In this document: positions 12,301-24,093 of the stretch, one piece after another
Numbering within the stretch: the first letter of the stretch is position 1
How the letters are laid out: each line of letters opens with the position of its first letter
Source of the DNA: Halichondria panicea
Taxonomy: Eukaryota > Porifera > Demospongiae > Suberitida > Halichondriidae
DNA length: 64,000 nt
Assembly: GCF_963675165.1 (NCBI RefSeq)
Contig: NC_087385.1
Coordinates: forward strand, 6,056,912 to 6,120,911
Reading direction: 5' to 3'
Translations under genes and position numbers: made by a program
Notes under the pieces: model-generated
What the model was told of the DNA's origin: nothing
The model's database searches: none
Seen by the model: the letters and a program-made list of their open reading frames with translations, nothing else

Positions 12301-15300
12301 CCAAGGGCCCAAAAGGTCCATCTGGACATAATGGACTCGACGGTAGTGACGGAAAGAACGGAGCCAAAGGTGCCAAGGGAGAGAAGGGTGGTGACGGAGC
12401 ACCTGGAGTGGCTGGACTAGATGTGAGTTAATGTTTACGAGACCTACAGTAAACACAGTGGAGAGCAAAACATTTCGTTTAAAAACTGGTTTGCATTCTA
12501 ATTAAATGGTTAAGTATCTGCTGTATTATACCGTTGCTATAACAACTTGTGTTGCGTTATCAATGGTGCCTCCTCCTGCAGGGTCTTAATGGATATGATG
12601 GTGGCCCTGGGTCATCAGGCCGTCCTGGATCTCGTGGAAAGACTGGAGATCAAGGAGCAGCTGGTAACTCTGGTAGCCCTGGAAGTGCAGGGGCACCCGG
12701 CACACACGGACCTCCTGGACCTAGGGTACGTCATCTCAATGAATTGTGTGGAACTCATGACAATACTCAACATTCTGTGCATGTGTATAGATAGGTACAT
12801 GCATGTGTATAGATAGGTACATGCATGTGTATAGATAGGTACATGCATGTGTATAGATAGGTACATGCATGTGTATAGATAGGTACATGCATGTGTATAG
12901 ATAGGTACATGCATGTGTATAGATAGGTACATGCATGTGTATAGATAGGTACATATGCATGTGTATAGATAGGTACATGCATGTCACTCTAAGACTGTGG
13001 ACGTGCATTATTATGTGTGCTTACATATACAATCATATATACACCCTACTTACAGGGATTGGACGGACCAGCTGGACCAGCTGGAGCTCATGGCGACCTT
13101 GGTATCTCAGTAAGTACAAGATTACATTCTACCTAACAAATAGTTGATCCTGAAATATGTACATTGAAACATCTTATTTGAGCTACATATACAGCTGTGG
13201 TGACGATGCCATTCTCTTATTCTCTTTACAGGGACATAAGGGCTCTCGTGGAGAACATGGCGTCCCAGGGGAGGCTGGTCCCATCGGCCCCCCTGGTCAG
13301 CCAGGAGAGGCTGGATCACCCGGAGCTAAGGGTAACACTGGCATTCCCGGAGGATTTGGAAAGCCCGGACACCCAGGACAGTCTGGACCTGCTGTAAGTT
13401 ACACTCTTTCCCCCTGAGCACACTCTTAATTGCATGTATACTTAGAGATTGAGACAGCATTAAATGCTACCTATAATATATAATACCTAAATTCAAGAAT
13501 CTTCGTATATACACTCTTGCTTTAGAAAAGTTATTTTAGTCCAATCGCTTCATTGACAACACGTATTTGCATGGTACAATCACTCTTAGCATTCAGTTCA
13601 TACATGTACAATGTACGTAGCTCACTGACTCCACTTATTCATACAGGGTCCCACTGGCCCAGCTGGAGATGTTGGCCCTCGTGGAGGACCTGGAGGCGCT
13701 GGACCCGTTGGAGCCAAGGGAGATCAGGGGCCCAAGGGTGGACCCGGAGGATCTGGTGATATTGGAGCTGTTGGAGGCCCAGGACAAACTGTAAGTCAAC
13801 ATTGTTTTGGCAAGTATCCAGCAGACAGTGTATGGAGTGTATTAGACAGTTGAAGTATTATCCAACTGTACACTTAACATTCATTGATCTTGTTTCTCAT
13901 GCTTAGGGTCGTGATGGTCCTGATGGTCCTGATGGTAACCCAGGCCCCCAGGGAGGAGCAGGTACACCTGGACCCAGAGGAGGAATCGGAGCTTCTGGAC
14001 CAGCTGGATCTAGAGTGAGTCATGCAGCACAGTAGAATGCATGGTACTAGCTGTAACAGTTGATTAATGTGCATGTCTGTAACTAGCAAGATGAGCATTG
14101 GTATCAAAACTACCGAATACACAACCCCAGCCAACTAGAGAATATGTCAAGTTTATATTGCACTCTCTCTCCGCCCTCCACACACAGGGTAGAGCAGGAG
14201 ATCGTGGTGCTAAGGGTCCTCGTGGTGGACCTGGAAACGCTGGTCCCAGAGGAGAGGATGGAGAAGCTGGACCTGATGGTATCCCAGGACGACCTGGAGG
14301 CGTTGGACCCCCTGGACTAGCTGGAGATAGGGGATTCCCCGGAGAGCAAGGCTCACATGGAGGAGCTGGAAAGCCTGGAGTAGCTGGAGATAAGGGAGAC
14401 AAGGTGAACACACTTTGCTGGTTGTCTCTCTTTCATTCATTCTATGTTTTTCCACGTTTCCGTATTTACTTGCTTCTGAACCATCTGTATAGGGTTCTGA
14501 TGGCCCACAAGGAGCAAGCGGCCCCGCAGGACCAGCCGGAGGATCTGGACCAGTCGGACCAGTCGGACCTCAAGGAGAGGAGGGACCCGATGGTGTTCCT
14601 GGATCTCAGGGCAATGCTGGCAAACCAGGCAAACCTGGACAGCCCAGCCCCCAAGGCAACAAGGGACCAGCTGGTGCCACTGGCAACGCTGGACTGCCTG
14701 GACGAGCTGGCCCTGAAGGACCCAGCGGTGGAAAGGGACCAGTCGGACCCGACGGCTTCCCAGTAAGTACCTCATGCAACGCATAGTTTTCTTTGGCATA
14801 CATGCAAATATTCATACGTATTCTGTATTTACAGTTTAAAATTAATACGTAACTGTGCTTTTAAGACTATTGTCTGTCTATAGGGAACTAAAGGATCACG
14901 TGGTCCACCCGGACAAGATGGACCCTACGGACCCCGTGGACCTGCTGGACCTAGGGGATTCCCCGGAAAATCAGGAGAACCTGGTGTATCTGTAAGTTTG
15001 TGCCGACCTGTCAAAGCCTAGCAAGTGTGTGTGTGTGTGTGTGTGTGTGTATTTACAAACGTCCATCTCAATGTCTATTACATGGTGAGTTTACAGTGTT
15101 GTTGTCTCACCATGCCAACAGGGCAAGGCTGGAGCTGATGGTGAGAAGGGAAGACCTGGTTCCCAAGGAGAGGCTGGACTGACTGGACAATCCGGGCCTC
15201 AGGGACCCAAGGGAGCACAAGGAAAGAGTGTAAGCACAGCTGCATGTAATACGTGTAGAACATTACATTTGAATGGACTGTATATTGTATAGTTATATTT

Positions 15301-17491
15301 ACCATTTAGCATTTGATTGATTGTGGCATTTTTAAAACATCTTTCAGGGCATCCCTGGCTCAGCTGGAGAGAAGGGAGATATGGGTGATGCTGGACCACA
15401 GGGACAGAAGGGACCATCTGGGCCTCAGGGACTCAAGGGAGCCAAAGGAAGATCTGTAAGTAGTATCTAATATTGCTTGGTAAAGCGTCTCTACACAAAT
15501 GATAATCGCAATTTGATAAAAGTCAACCCCCTCCCCCCCACACACAGGGCCCCAAGGGCTTCGAAGGACCCGCAGGAGACAAAGGAGCACAGGGACTTGA
15601 TGGTGATCCTGGAGCATCTGGACGAAACGGACCCCCTGGTGATGCTGGAGACAAAGGCCGTGCTGGACCCCGTGGGTTCCCCGGTAAACCTGGCCCAGAT
15701 GGAAAGAGAGTGAGTTTCCATTTTTGAGCAAACTGTTAGTTGAGTGCAATTTTGCATTCCTGTGTGTACGCTCCATTGTAAAAAATGCTTTTCGCTCATC
15801 TTCATGGATAGCAATCATCGTGTCCTTGTCCTTGTAGGGTGAGCCTGGTACCACTGGTGGCCCTGGAGAAACTGGCAGAGACGGCCCCACTGGTGCCAAT
15901 GGAGACCCTGGACCCGCTGGACGAACTGGAACACCTGGACAAGCAGTAAGCTCACGTTACAGTAACTTCCTGCATTGTACCCTATTTTACAGTATAGCCA
16001 GCTATATTTAGATTGCTTTGTGTTTAAATACATGTACAGACATACCCGAAGATTGTGTAATTACGAGTGAACTGTTTGCAGGGTGATCCAGGTCCCAAGG
16101 GACCACGTGGAGACAAGGGAGACCAAGGCAAGAAGGGCGACCAAGGACACAAAGGAGACGCTGGATTCGATGGAATCCCTGGAATGGTTGGAGATGTTGG
16201 ACCCAAGGGTAACCAAGGAACACAGGGACCACAAGGACCAGAGGCAAGTGGCCCAACAAATTGAATAGAAAAGCTATCATTCACTTTCTGTACTTGTAGC
16301 TATTCACCTAAAGCTTAGTACATGCACATAAGTGTTTATTCGTGTATATGACTCATCATCTTTGTGCTATCACAGGGTCCCAAAGGAGATACAGGATCAG
16401 TTGGCCCCAAGGCAGCTCTTGGACCAGAGGGAGAGAAAGGATCTGCTGGACCACCTGGTCCTGATGGAGGTGATGGCCCCAAGGGATACCTTGGACCACC
16501 CGGACCTCCCGGACCTCCTGGAGATGGTACTAAGGGTCCAATCTTCTACAGAGGCAGGGATGACACCTACAACCTTCAGAAGATCGAAAAGGTGGGCTGA
16601 TTGTTTGTGTGTTGATACTGCTAGTACGTCGATCATGTGTACTTAAAATTTTGGCTGCATACAAATACGTAGTACGTACAGTACATTACATTCCATGCAT
16701 CCTGCAGCAATTCCTCTACGTGGAGCTTACTTCAATGGCCAAGGAGCTTCAGGAGCTCTCTTCTCTCAAACCAGCTCGTAGCTGCAGGGACGTTCAACTG
16801 GAGAAACCCGATGTTTCCAGCGGTACATTCACCGTGGACCCCAACGTGGGCTCATCTTTGGACTCTGTGAAGGCATACTGTCACTTTGAGGGAGAGCAAG
16901 CCACTACCTGTGTGCAGAACTCTACCACTTTCTCTCAAATCAACCACCTTCATCTGCTCCACACCCGGGCCTCTCAGACTATCCAGCTGCCCTGCAGCCT
17001 CAAGGGACCCCTCAGGTGTGTGTATGTGTGTGTGGAGAGTGGGCGGATGGGGCGCATTCTTATGTGTGTTTATTCAGCTGATATTTTATGGTTCACCCAA
17101 TGTTTTATTGCTCCTACAGCCTCACTCCTTTCGATAGTGATAACAGTGTTGATGTATCTTTCTCAAAGAAGGGAAACCTTGATGTTGTCATGTCCAAATG
17201 CAATTCAGTGAGTTTATGAGCGCACACTCTTCTTGACATGCACACCTTTCATCCCCTATATGTGTACATGTTATTGCTTGAACACCTTTACCCGGCATAC
17301 TAGTCCTCCCCTCGTCTCCACACCCCCCACTTCACACACACTTCACACACACACACACACGCACACAGTTCACGATGATGCGAGAAGTGACGTTCAAGAC
17401 TGAGAACAGTATGGAGCAGTTGGTGCCATTCACCGAGGCTATCCGATACAACTACCAGGACTACCACTTCAAGGAGACCTGCTTCTACTGA
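9324..17491 (+). CDS. Fibrillar collagen alpha chain, complete
   Basis: The start exon encodes [20 protein letters not shown], a signal peptide. The next exon (ending about 9936) carries RAKRQ, a likely furin site. The triple helix begins at 10054 (MPGPAGPPG) and runs to about 16520. Exons start with Gly codons and have sizes 54, 54, 108, 99, 54, 99, 297, 216, 144, 54, 162, 144, 108, 216, 270, 108, 108, 108, 162, 108 and 162 bp, the 54/45-bp pattern of fibrillar collagens. A telopeptide ([19 protein letters not shown]) precedes a COLFI C-propeptide of about 172 residues in three exons (16708-17015, 17120-17207, 17369-17491), ending KETCFY, TGA. It has six cysteines instead of the usual eight. 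No N-terminal VWC or TSPN module is present. Role: secreted fibril-forming matrix collagen, trimerised through COLFI. Confidence 0.93.
12783..12984 (+). repeat. 22-bp minisatellite in collagen intron
   Basis: About nine head-to-tail copies of GTGTATAGATAGGTACATGC plus AT fill most of the intron between exons ending at 12725 and starting at 13056. The copies are nearly identical; one carries an extra AT (near 12955). It is open in several frames on the minus strand by chance and is not coding. Confidence 0.9.
15024..15050 (+). repeat. (GT)n microsatellite in collagen intron
   Basis: Uninterrupted GT dinucleotide run inside the intron following the exon that ends at 14991. Confidence 0.85.
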
Positions 17492-18011
17492 GCATGCTCG
17501 GTAGCCATAGTAACAGTTGGTTGACTAACTGGTTAGCTAGTAAACTCTATACTCTGTTTTTGCATGTGTAGCTCATAATTTTTTCTTTGTGATATACAGA
17601 ACAATATTTTAACCCATATACTGGATTTATTGTAGTTTCTTGTCTTCAGTGGATTTGTAATATGACACGAATTTTTTTAAAGAAGTGATATTTATTGAAA
17701 ACATTGAGGCATCTACGAAATAATGAAATAGAGCATGTACTGAAGTGAAGTGCTAACCCTTGGCCTGAGGTGCATGTGGGCATAATTAGAAACAGTGCAT
17801 AGGATTATGAAGGATTGAGTCTATAGTGGCAACCTAGCTATATACAGTACGGTACATGTACATGGAAATGTGCTTACCCTATACTAACCCTAATTTAACT
17901 GGAGTGGATCGTACTAAACCACCAACTGCAAGCAGTTGCCTTTACCTTACTTCTGCATATGAAATTCATAATGAGCAAATTAATTAAGTAGACAAATTAC
18001 AAAAATAATAA
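17492..18011. other. Convergent 3' region between collagen and SECISBP2-like gene
   Basis: About 520 bp between two stop codons in convergent orientation. AT-rich, no supported coding sequence. It presumably holds both 3' UTRs and polyadenylation signals; I do not single out one signal. Confidence 0.5.
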
Positions 18012-21000
18012 TCACATTTCAGGACAGAATTCAGGAGCATGAACATTAAATAATGGTACAAATTCTTTAGCGAGGACATTGAAAGGGGTAGTCTCATGAC
18101 CTTCACTACTAGTCACATGATCAGAGTGGTGAGGGTATGCAGTAGGAAAGTCAGGTAATGAGCTAGTGACTGGAACAGTGTTTGAAGATATAGGGACAGT
18201 TTGTTGGGCTGTGTTGTTGTAGAATACACCCCACGGACTTCCCTTGAGGGCATCAGTAGTCGAGTCAAGCTCTCTGCCAGGACTGGCTTCAGGGAGGGGA
18301 GGGTGGCTCGCTGTTAGGAGATCAGCCTCTTTGATCTTGTATTGTTCTCGAGCATTTTCGACGAGTTCCAATAACCGTTTGTAGTGACTCTGTGTGGTGT
18401 GTGGGCGGGGGGGGTACGTGTATAGTGGGTGTGGCTATATACCTTTAAAGTGTGCTCACCTCAGCCCCCTCGTATCTGAACACGCCCACGCATCCAACTT
18501 TATGGCTTTTCTTGAGAGTGACAGCCAGTCGTCGTCGTGACAATGCAAATATAGTAGGTAGAGACTGCTCCTCCGCTAGACTCAAGATCTGAGCAATCAC
18601 ATCGTCAATACCACCTGTGGGGGGGGGGGGGGAACAGTACACTCGACATGTCCCGATAGACCACACCTTCTGACCACACCTTCTGAATGAATCCTCTCCA
18701 TATTAGGAGCCACTATCAAACACTTGACCCTCCGAGACTTGACGTGTTTCAACACTTCACGCATCCCACACACATACCTGTGGAATTAACACAATGCCAT
18801 GATTGAATCAACTACTACCGTATAGCGGAACATTTCCGCGGTTCAATGTCTCAAAACCACACCCACCAAGAGTTTTACCGGTGTGTGGGAGTTTATCCCA
18901 TTTTTAATTTTCGCGTTAACTGCACGAACATTTCCCCGTCATACAGCATTATAACAGGCTTAAAGTGCTTACACACCTTTTCTTCATCTTGGCCTTAATG
19001 GGGTCCTTGAGGAACTGCCGATCTTGAAACCGTAGCAACTCAGAGAGCAGCATGGCAGCACACTCATTGATCTCCTCCGTCAGCACATGTGTGCAGTAGC
19101 TGTGTGTAATGATGAGGGGGCGGTGTGGTGGTGTCAGGGTTAATTTCAGGGGAGAAATTATATTGGAAAATGTTTGACATTGGATCAACAGTACTAAAGT
19201 TATGGCTGTTGAAAGATATTAAACTACCTCCTTCCAGTTCAATAAGAATAATACTAGCTACATTGTATATCTTTGATGGTTTGGGGACTCTTTCAACTGC
19301 CATAACTTGAATTCCGTGGATCCAATTTCAACGATTTTCTAATTTTCTGAAAGCTTAGAAAGAGACCTTTCAAATAGTGTCATCAAAGTTCATATTTGAG
19401 CGATAAAACTATTTGCCAATTTGGCCACACCATGGATTATTATCCATGGTCCAAGGCCGAAAAGTGACAAATTATGGCCCCATCTAAATTTTGGATTGAA
19501 GCACATCATTTGAAAGGTCTCTTTCTAAGCTTTCAGAAAATCATAACATTTTTGACATTGGATCAATTGTACTAAAGTTATAGCTGTTGAAAGACGTTCA
19601 ACTACAACCCCCCACTCCCCGGAATAGTACTATCTTTAGTTTAATCAATGGTTCGGGGACTGCCATAATGTGGATCCAATTTCAACAATTTTATGAAAGC
19701 TTAGAAAGAGACTCAGACCTTTCAAATGGCGTCATCAAAGCTCATCTTTGAGCGATTAAACTATAGTGCCTCCACAAAATGTGGGGTTTGAAATAAACCC
19801 TGACTTACTCTCTAAATCGTCTGTTATGTCCTGGTTTCCGTGGGGGTGGTACCACTTCCTCTGTGTCCACTTCTTCTGTGTCCTTCTTTGTTGCCTCCGT
19901 ATCATGGACCTCACTTTCGTCCTTTGCTGTGTCCACACTGTCATCTTTGCTCTCCTCATTTGTTGCCTCTATCGTAGGGTTTGTTTTTCGTTTCTCCTTT
20001 TCTTTGTTGATAATTTTCCTAAGGGGGGTAGGCTTTCGTTTCTTTGGTTGTTCCCTCTCCTTGCCCCGTCTTAACTGGGGGGCAGTAGAGTCCAACATAT
20101 TGCCCCCTCGAGGAACCACCTACGTACGGGCAGGCAATGCAGACAGTGTGAACCAATAATATACACACCTTAGCGTCGTCAGCTGGTGCAGGTTGAGAGT
20201 GTAAAGTGGGCGTCGGTTTGCTGACTGCTAGCCCACTCCCTGTTGAGAACACCACCTTTTTACGGCCAGATGACTTCACCTGCAGAGACAAGTAGAACTG
20301 ATAAAAAAACAAGCCTTGGTAATAAACGGAACATTTAAATGCGAAAGCAATCACTGTATCTATATAATATAGGCCTTTTAAAGGGATACAAAAATGGATT
20401 ATTTATAATGTTACTCAAAACAGGCTGTACCTGTAGTCCATCAAACAGTGCTCCCAACTCCAGCATCAATGGCCGTTTGTCAGTGATGAGTCCCTCCTGT
20501 GCCTTCTTTTTCTTCTTCTTCTTCTTTGTTGGAGCCTCCTCCTCACTCCCACTGTCGCCACTCTGAACCGTCTCAACAACGGTGGGTTTCTGATGGCAAC
20601 AAAAATCAGTAAACTTGAGCTATGAACATACTCTACCAACCTTCGCGGGGGCAGGTGCCTTCAACACTTTACTCCAAGACTTTCCATCACTTCGTTGGTC
20701 ACTAACAGTTCGTGTGATGGTTTCCGGGAAACCTGGCCAGTCGCTAGGGGAGTCCAGTGAGAAATCAGGCACTCTGTCTGTGAGGGATGAGAAATACATA
20801 CGTCTACCGTGGCTCAGGTATGAATGTAACGTTTACGGTTTTCCATTTCTATCTTTTGTTGAGGTGTCAACCTGAGAACTCCTCTCCCTTCCTTCTGAGT
20901 CTCCATCTTTAGTTGAGGTGTCAACCTGAGGACCCCTCTCCCTTCCTTCTGAGCATGACCACTAGCAACACCAACTTCAGCGTCACCTAAAAAACACATG

Positions 21001-21318
21001 TACAAGCTAACGTTGATGTGATCGTATTAAACACATGATTGTATCCTCACTGTGCTGACTGATAAAGAAGGGGGTTCCGATAAGGTCCCTGTCACTTGAA
21101 GTAGTCTCGCAAGCCAGCGGTCTGGTCCGCGAGACTACACTTGAGGATGGTTGAGTTTGGTACACAAACGATCCAATCAGACACTGATCACTCTTATCAT
21201 TCTTATGAGAGTCCATCTCCTCCTCAGTGCTCACATTGTTGCAGCCCTTCTGCTTGTCTCTGTGAGAGACAACACTCCAGCCTTCGCTGACATCTGTATC
21301 CATCTCGATATCCATCAT
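18012..21318 (-). CDS. SECISBP2: SECIS-binding protein 2 (SECISBP2/SECISBP2L-like)
   Basis: Start ATG at 21318 (MMDIEMDTDVSEGW). The N-terminal two thirds are low-complexity, with Lys-rich stretches and a twofold repeat of about 18 residues (QKEGRGVLRLTPQ, 20870-20950). The C-terminal third is the L7Ae-type RNA-binding region. It contains YCTHVLTEEINECAAMLLSE, LLRFQDRQFLKDPIKAKMKK, then a GGIDDVIAQ-to-PTIFALSRRRL segment, VGCVGVFRYEGAE and SHYKRLLELVENAREQYK, which align by eye, in order, with vertebrate SBP2. SBP2 binds the SECIS element in selenoprotein mRNA 3' UTRs and recruits the selenocysteine elongation factor so that UGA is read as Sec. The presence of the gene implies a selenoproteome in this organism. 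A palindromic element fills one intron (19100-19808). Confidence 0.85.
18820..18945. mobile_element. Short CCGTATAGCGG-type repeat fragment
   Basis: Intronic stretch beginning CTACCGTATAGCGG and containing TTTCCGCGG and TTTTCGCG segments. The same signature, in the opposite orientation (CCGCTATACGGTA), occurs at 45700-45713. It looks like a small non-autonomous element or its remnant; the class is unknown. Confidence 0.4.
19133..19804. mobile_element. Palindromic TIR element filling a SECISBP2 intron
   Basis: The ends form imperfect inverted repeats (GTCAGGGTTAATTTCA at 19133 against GTCAGGGTTTATTTCA read from 19804 on the other strand). Internal arms are also inverted, for example AAGCTTAGAAAGAGACCTTT near 19350 against AAAGGTCTCTTTCTAAGCTT near 19512, around a centre reading CCATGGATTATTATCCATGG. 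No coding capacity. The intron spans 19100-19808, so the element occupies nearly all of it and one terminus overlaps the 5' splice site (GTAAGTCAGGG). A related sequence lies in the NFRKB intron at 35285-35715. Confidence 0.7.
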
Positions 21319-21532
21319 GTAGATCGTAGAAGCAAACCGCGGTAGCTTATCGAAACTATGTCGAAACAGACAATCAAGGAGGTGGGGCTCGCCTGTGCAC
21401 AGAACATTGCGTTCTGTATGCGCATGCGTAGATCTGGAATCGACCTATCACGGTGAGAAAGAAGCACACGGACTGGTCAGGCAAATCCAATGGAGTCCTC
21501 TCATCACTAAGCCAACACAAACCAAGCAACTG
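21319..21532 (+). promoter_or_regulatory. Divergent promoter region with plus-strand first exon
   Basis: Head-to-head with SECISBP2, a plus-strand stretch ends in a strong donor (CAACTG|GTAAGT, exon end 21532). It is followed by a good acceptor and donor pair bounding 21693-21820. This looks like the first exon of a divergently transcribed RNA. Confidence 0.35.
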
Positions 21533-21692
21533 GTAAGTTGATTTGTTGTGTACTTATTTTTCATATGTAGCAACTTTTGTGCTATAATATTGTATGTATG
21601 GTTGGTCATTTATGCCGTTTAGTAGACCTACATTACACTCTGCATTCTACATTCCTCCTTTCTCCAACTATGCAAAGTTGTATTTATTGCAG

Positions 21693-21820
21693 AAAAATGT
21701 TCAACCAAAATAACAGCAGAGACTGCTGCATGGAGCTATGATCGACTGCACACTGTTACAGCGTTCACATTGCCTTGTCGTTGCTGTTGCCATTAAGGTT
21801 GCCGTTGCGGAAGCACTCAA
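21693..21820 (+). ncRNA. Possible exon of divergent spliced transcript
   Basis: Bounded by TTTATTGCAG and GTGAGT. It contains a short hydrophobic reading frame from ATG 21738 (MIDCTLLQRSHCLVVAVAIK and a few more residues), which would stop just after the next candidate exon begins near 21961. No recognisable family. A non-coding transcript with a chance microORF is equally possible. Confidence 0.25.
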
Positions 21821-22075
21821 GTGAGTAAGCACAATGATATCATATCTTCTTATAGAGCTATGTTTAATACACTCTGCATTATAATTAATGCATAAAGTAA
21901 TAAGATGTACATACGAAAGTAGCAGTTTTAGAAACTGACAATCCTTTTTCGTTCCATGCAGTCCTTAACTCTGCAAATGCATGGACAAGATCTCTGATCT
22001 CTGAGACCTGAAGAGATCCAGCCATTTAAATTAAAGGTTGGCTCATGCAGCTGTGATAAGTAGGTAGGTCTTATG

Positions 22076-22293
22076 GTGGTCTGTGGGTTCTCCTAGAGTA
22101 AGCAGATTAAATTACTGTCTAATCTGTGGGTTCTCCTAGAGTAAGCAGATTAAATTACTGTCTAATCTGTGGGTTCTCCTCGAGTAAGCAGATTAAATTA
22201 CTGTCTAATCTGTGGGTTCTCCTAGAGTAAGCAGATTAAATTACTGTCTAATCTGTGGGTTCTCCTCGAGTAAGCAGATTAAATTACTGTCTA
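22076..22293 (+). repeat. 43-bp minisatellite, five copies
   Basis: Five nearly identical units beginning AATCTGTGGGTTCTCCT and containing GAGTAAGCAGATTAAATTAC. Units alternate between CTAGAG and CTCGAG. Non-coding. Confidence 0.9.
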
Positions 22294-22496
22294 AAAGTAG
22301 TCCAATTGTTAACAGCATTTAACATGTATCCTTTGACTGTTGTGACTTTCCTGTGCCAATTATCCAGTTGTTTAATTAGTTGTGTGACATCATTATTGTG
22401 ATTGGTGCGGTTGACAAAAGTTACGTAACTATCAAGTGATGTGTGGGTTATGTCCGTGGTTTTTGTATGTCACATGACGTTACTTCTGCACAGTGA

Positions 22497-24090
22497 TTGG
22501 TCATTTCGAATTCAGTAATGAGAGCAGTTGACCAGTACAGCCCCAATGCCCCTGAGGCCGAGGATGGACTGACCAGCGAGTCTATGCTCTATACTCTTGT
22601 GCATATAATTGTAGGTGAGCTGTATGTGCATCTTTATGTTTACAATAATTATGAGAGAGAGCTCCTGTTCAATTATATCTAAAAGCTTTACTATAATTAT
22701 TGTTGAGCCTATTGATACAAGGGAGCGTACTCAGATTACCTTTTCACTCTTCATGCCATTACCATGTACAGTATAATTATATGCAAAAAAAAATAACTAG
22801 CTGTTTTATCTGCTGCTACAATGTACGTCTATTGATACGCGATTAGATTTGTGCGAGAGGCATTAGCACATCGCAGCTTGCAACACTCGTTACATGCAAC
22901 AAAGACGAATATGTATAACTCATATTATAGTGCAAAGTGGTACGTCCTTACTTCACAGATATAGAATAAATTCCTAAACTTGAATTATGCAGTTGCTGCA
23001 TTTGATGTTTTGAATTATTAAGTATTAGTTCAGCCTCCTTCTGATGTTTTTTAGGAACCATCTGGAGATAACAACAATTCAATATATAGCGCATGCATGC
23101 ACACGGTATACTGACTTGTACTGTATATTATTATAGTCAAGCATTACAGAGTAACAGGAAATGCCCTAACAGTGAGCTTGTAAAAGACATAGAACAGACA
23201 TACGTGTGAGGTTTTAAATCATAAAAATCCAATTGTTGCTCGTTCCACCACTCCCCTTCCTTCTTTATAATCTGTGTGGGACTGACCAGCGAGTCTATGC
23301 TCTATACTCTTGTGCATATAATTGTAGGTGAGCTGTATGTGCATCTTCATGTTTACAATAATTATGAGAGAGCTCCTGTTCAATTCTATCTAAAAAGCTT
23401 TACATACGTCTCCTGTGGTCTGACCTCAAAATGAAATCAGGGAACCCACGAAATTTGTACTTTAAAACTCGGGAACTTCTTCTTTTCATTCCCGCAGGAT
23501 ATGCCTCAATTTCTATAATTATTGTTGAGCGTATTGATACAAGGGAGCGTACTCAGATTACCTTTTCACTCTTCATGCCATTACCATGTACAGTAAAATT
23601 ATATGTATAAAACATAACTAGCTATTTTATCTGCTGCTACAATGTACATTATTGATACGCGATTAGATGTGTCTTAATAAATAGACTCCAACAAAGCCGA
23701 CTATGTTGAGTAAACCAAACCACTCAGAATGTGGACGTTTATTGATACGCGATTAGATGTGTCTTAATAGACTCCAACAAAGCCGACTATGTTGAGTAAA
23801 CCAAACCACTCAGAATGTGGACGTCTATTGATACGCGATTAGATTTGTCTTATTAGACTCAAACAAAGCTGACAATGTTGAGTTGAGTAATCCAAACCAT
23901 GTACAATAATTATTTGTGATCTTACCGCTGATCTGACATCACCCGGGTCCCTGATCATGATATGGCAGGCTTGGATGTGTTCCCTCAGCTTGCGGTTGTA
24001 TCAGAATGTGGACGTCTATTGATACGCGATTATATTTGTCTTAATAGACTCCAACAAAGCCGACAATGTTGAGTAAACCAAACCACTCAG
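22497..24090. repeat. Duplicated non-coding blocks and an 85-bp-class tandem repeat
   Basis: A block at 22565-22860 recurs at 23278-23680 (shared GGACTGACCAGCGAGTCTAT and later TTACCTTTTCACTCTTCATG), with an insertion in the second copy. From 23650 to 24090 a unit beginning TATTGATACGCGATTAGAT and running through CCAACAAAGCCGAC to CCACTCAGAATGTGG recurs about four times. A short possible exon (MRAVDQYSPNAPEAEDGLTS, 22518-22615) is bounded by CAG and GTGAGC on the plus strand, but its downstream half is part of the duplication. Confidence 0.6.
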
Positions 24091-24093
24091 AAT

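Noticed and set aside
12767-12982. Open frame of repeating [12 protein letters not shown]-type residues
   Set aside because: It is the 22-bp intronic minisatellite read in a frame without stops; it lies between two well-defined collagen exons.
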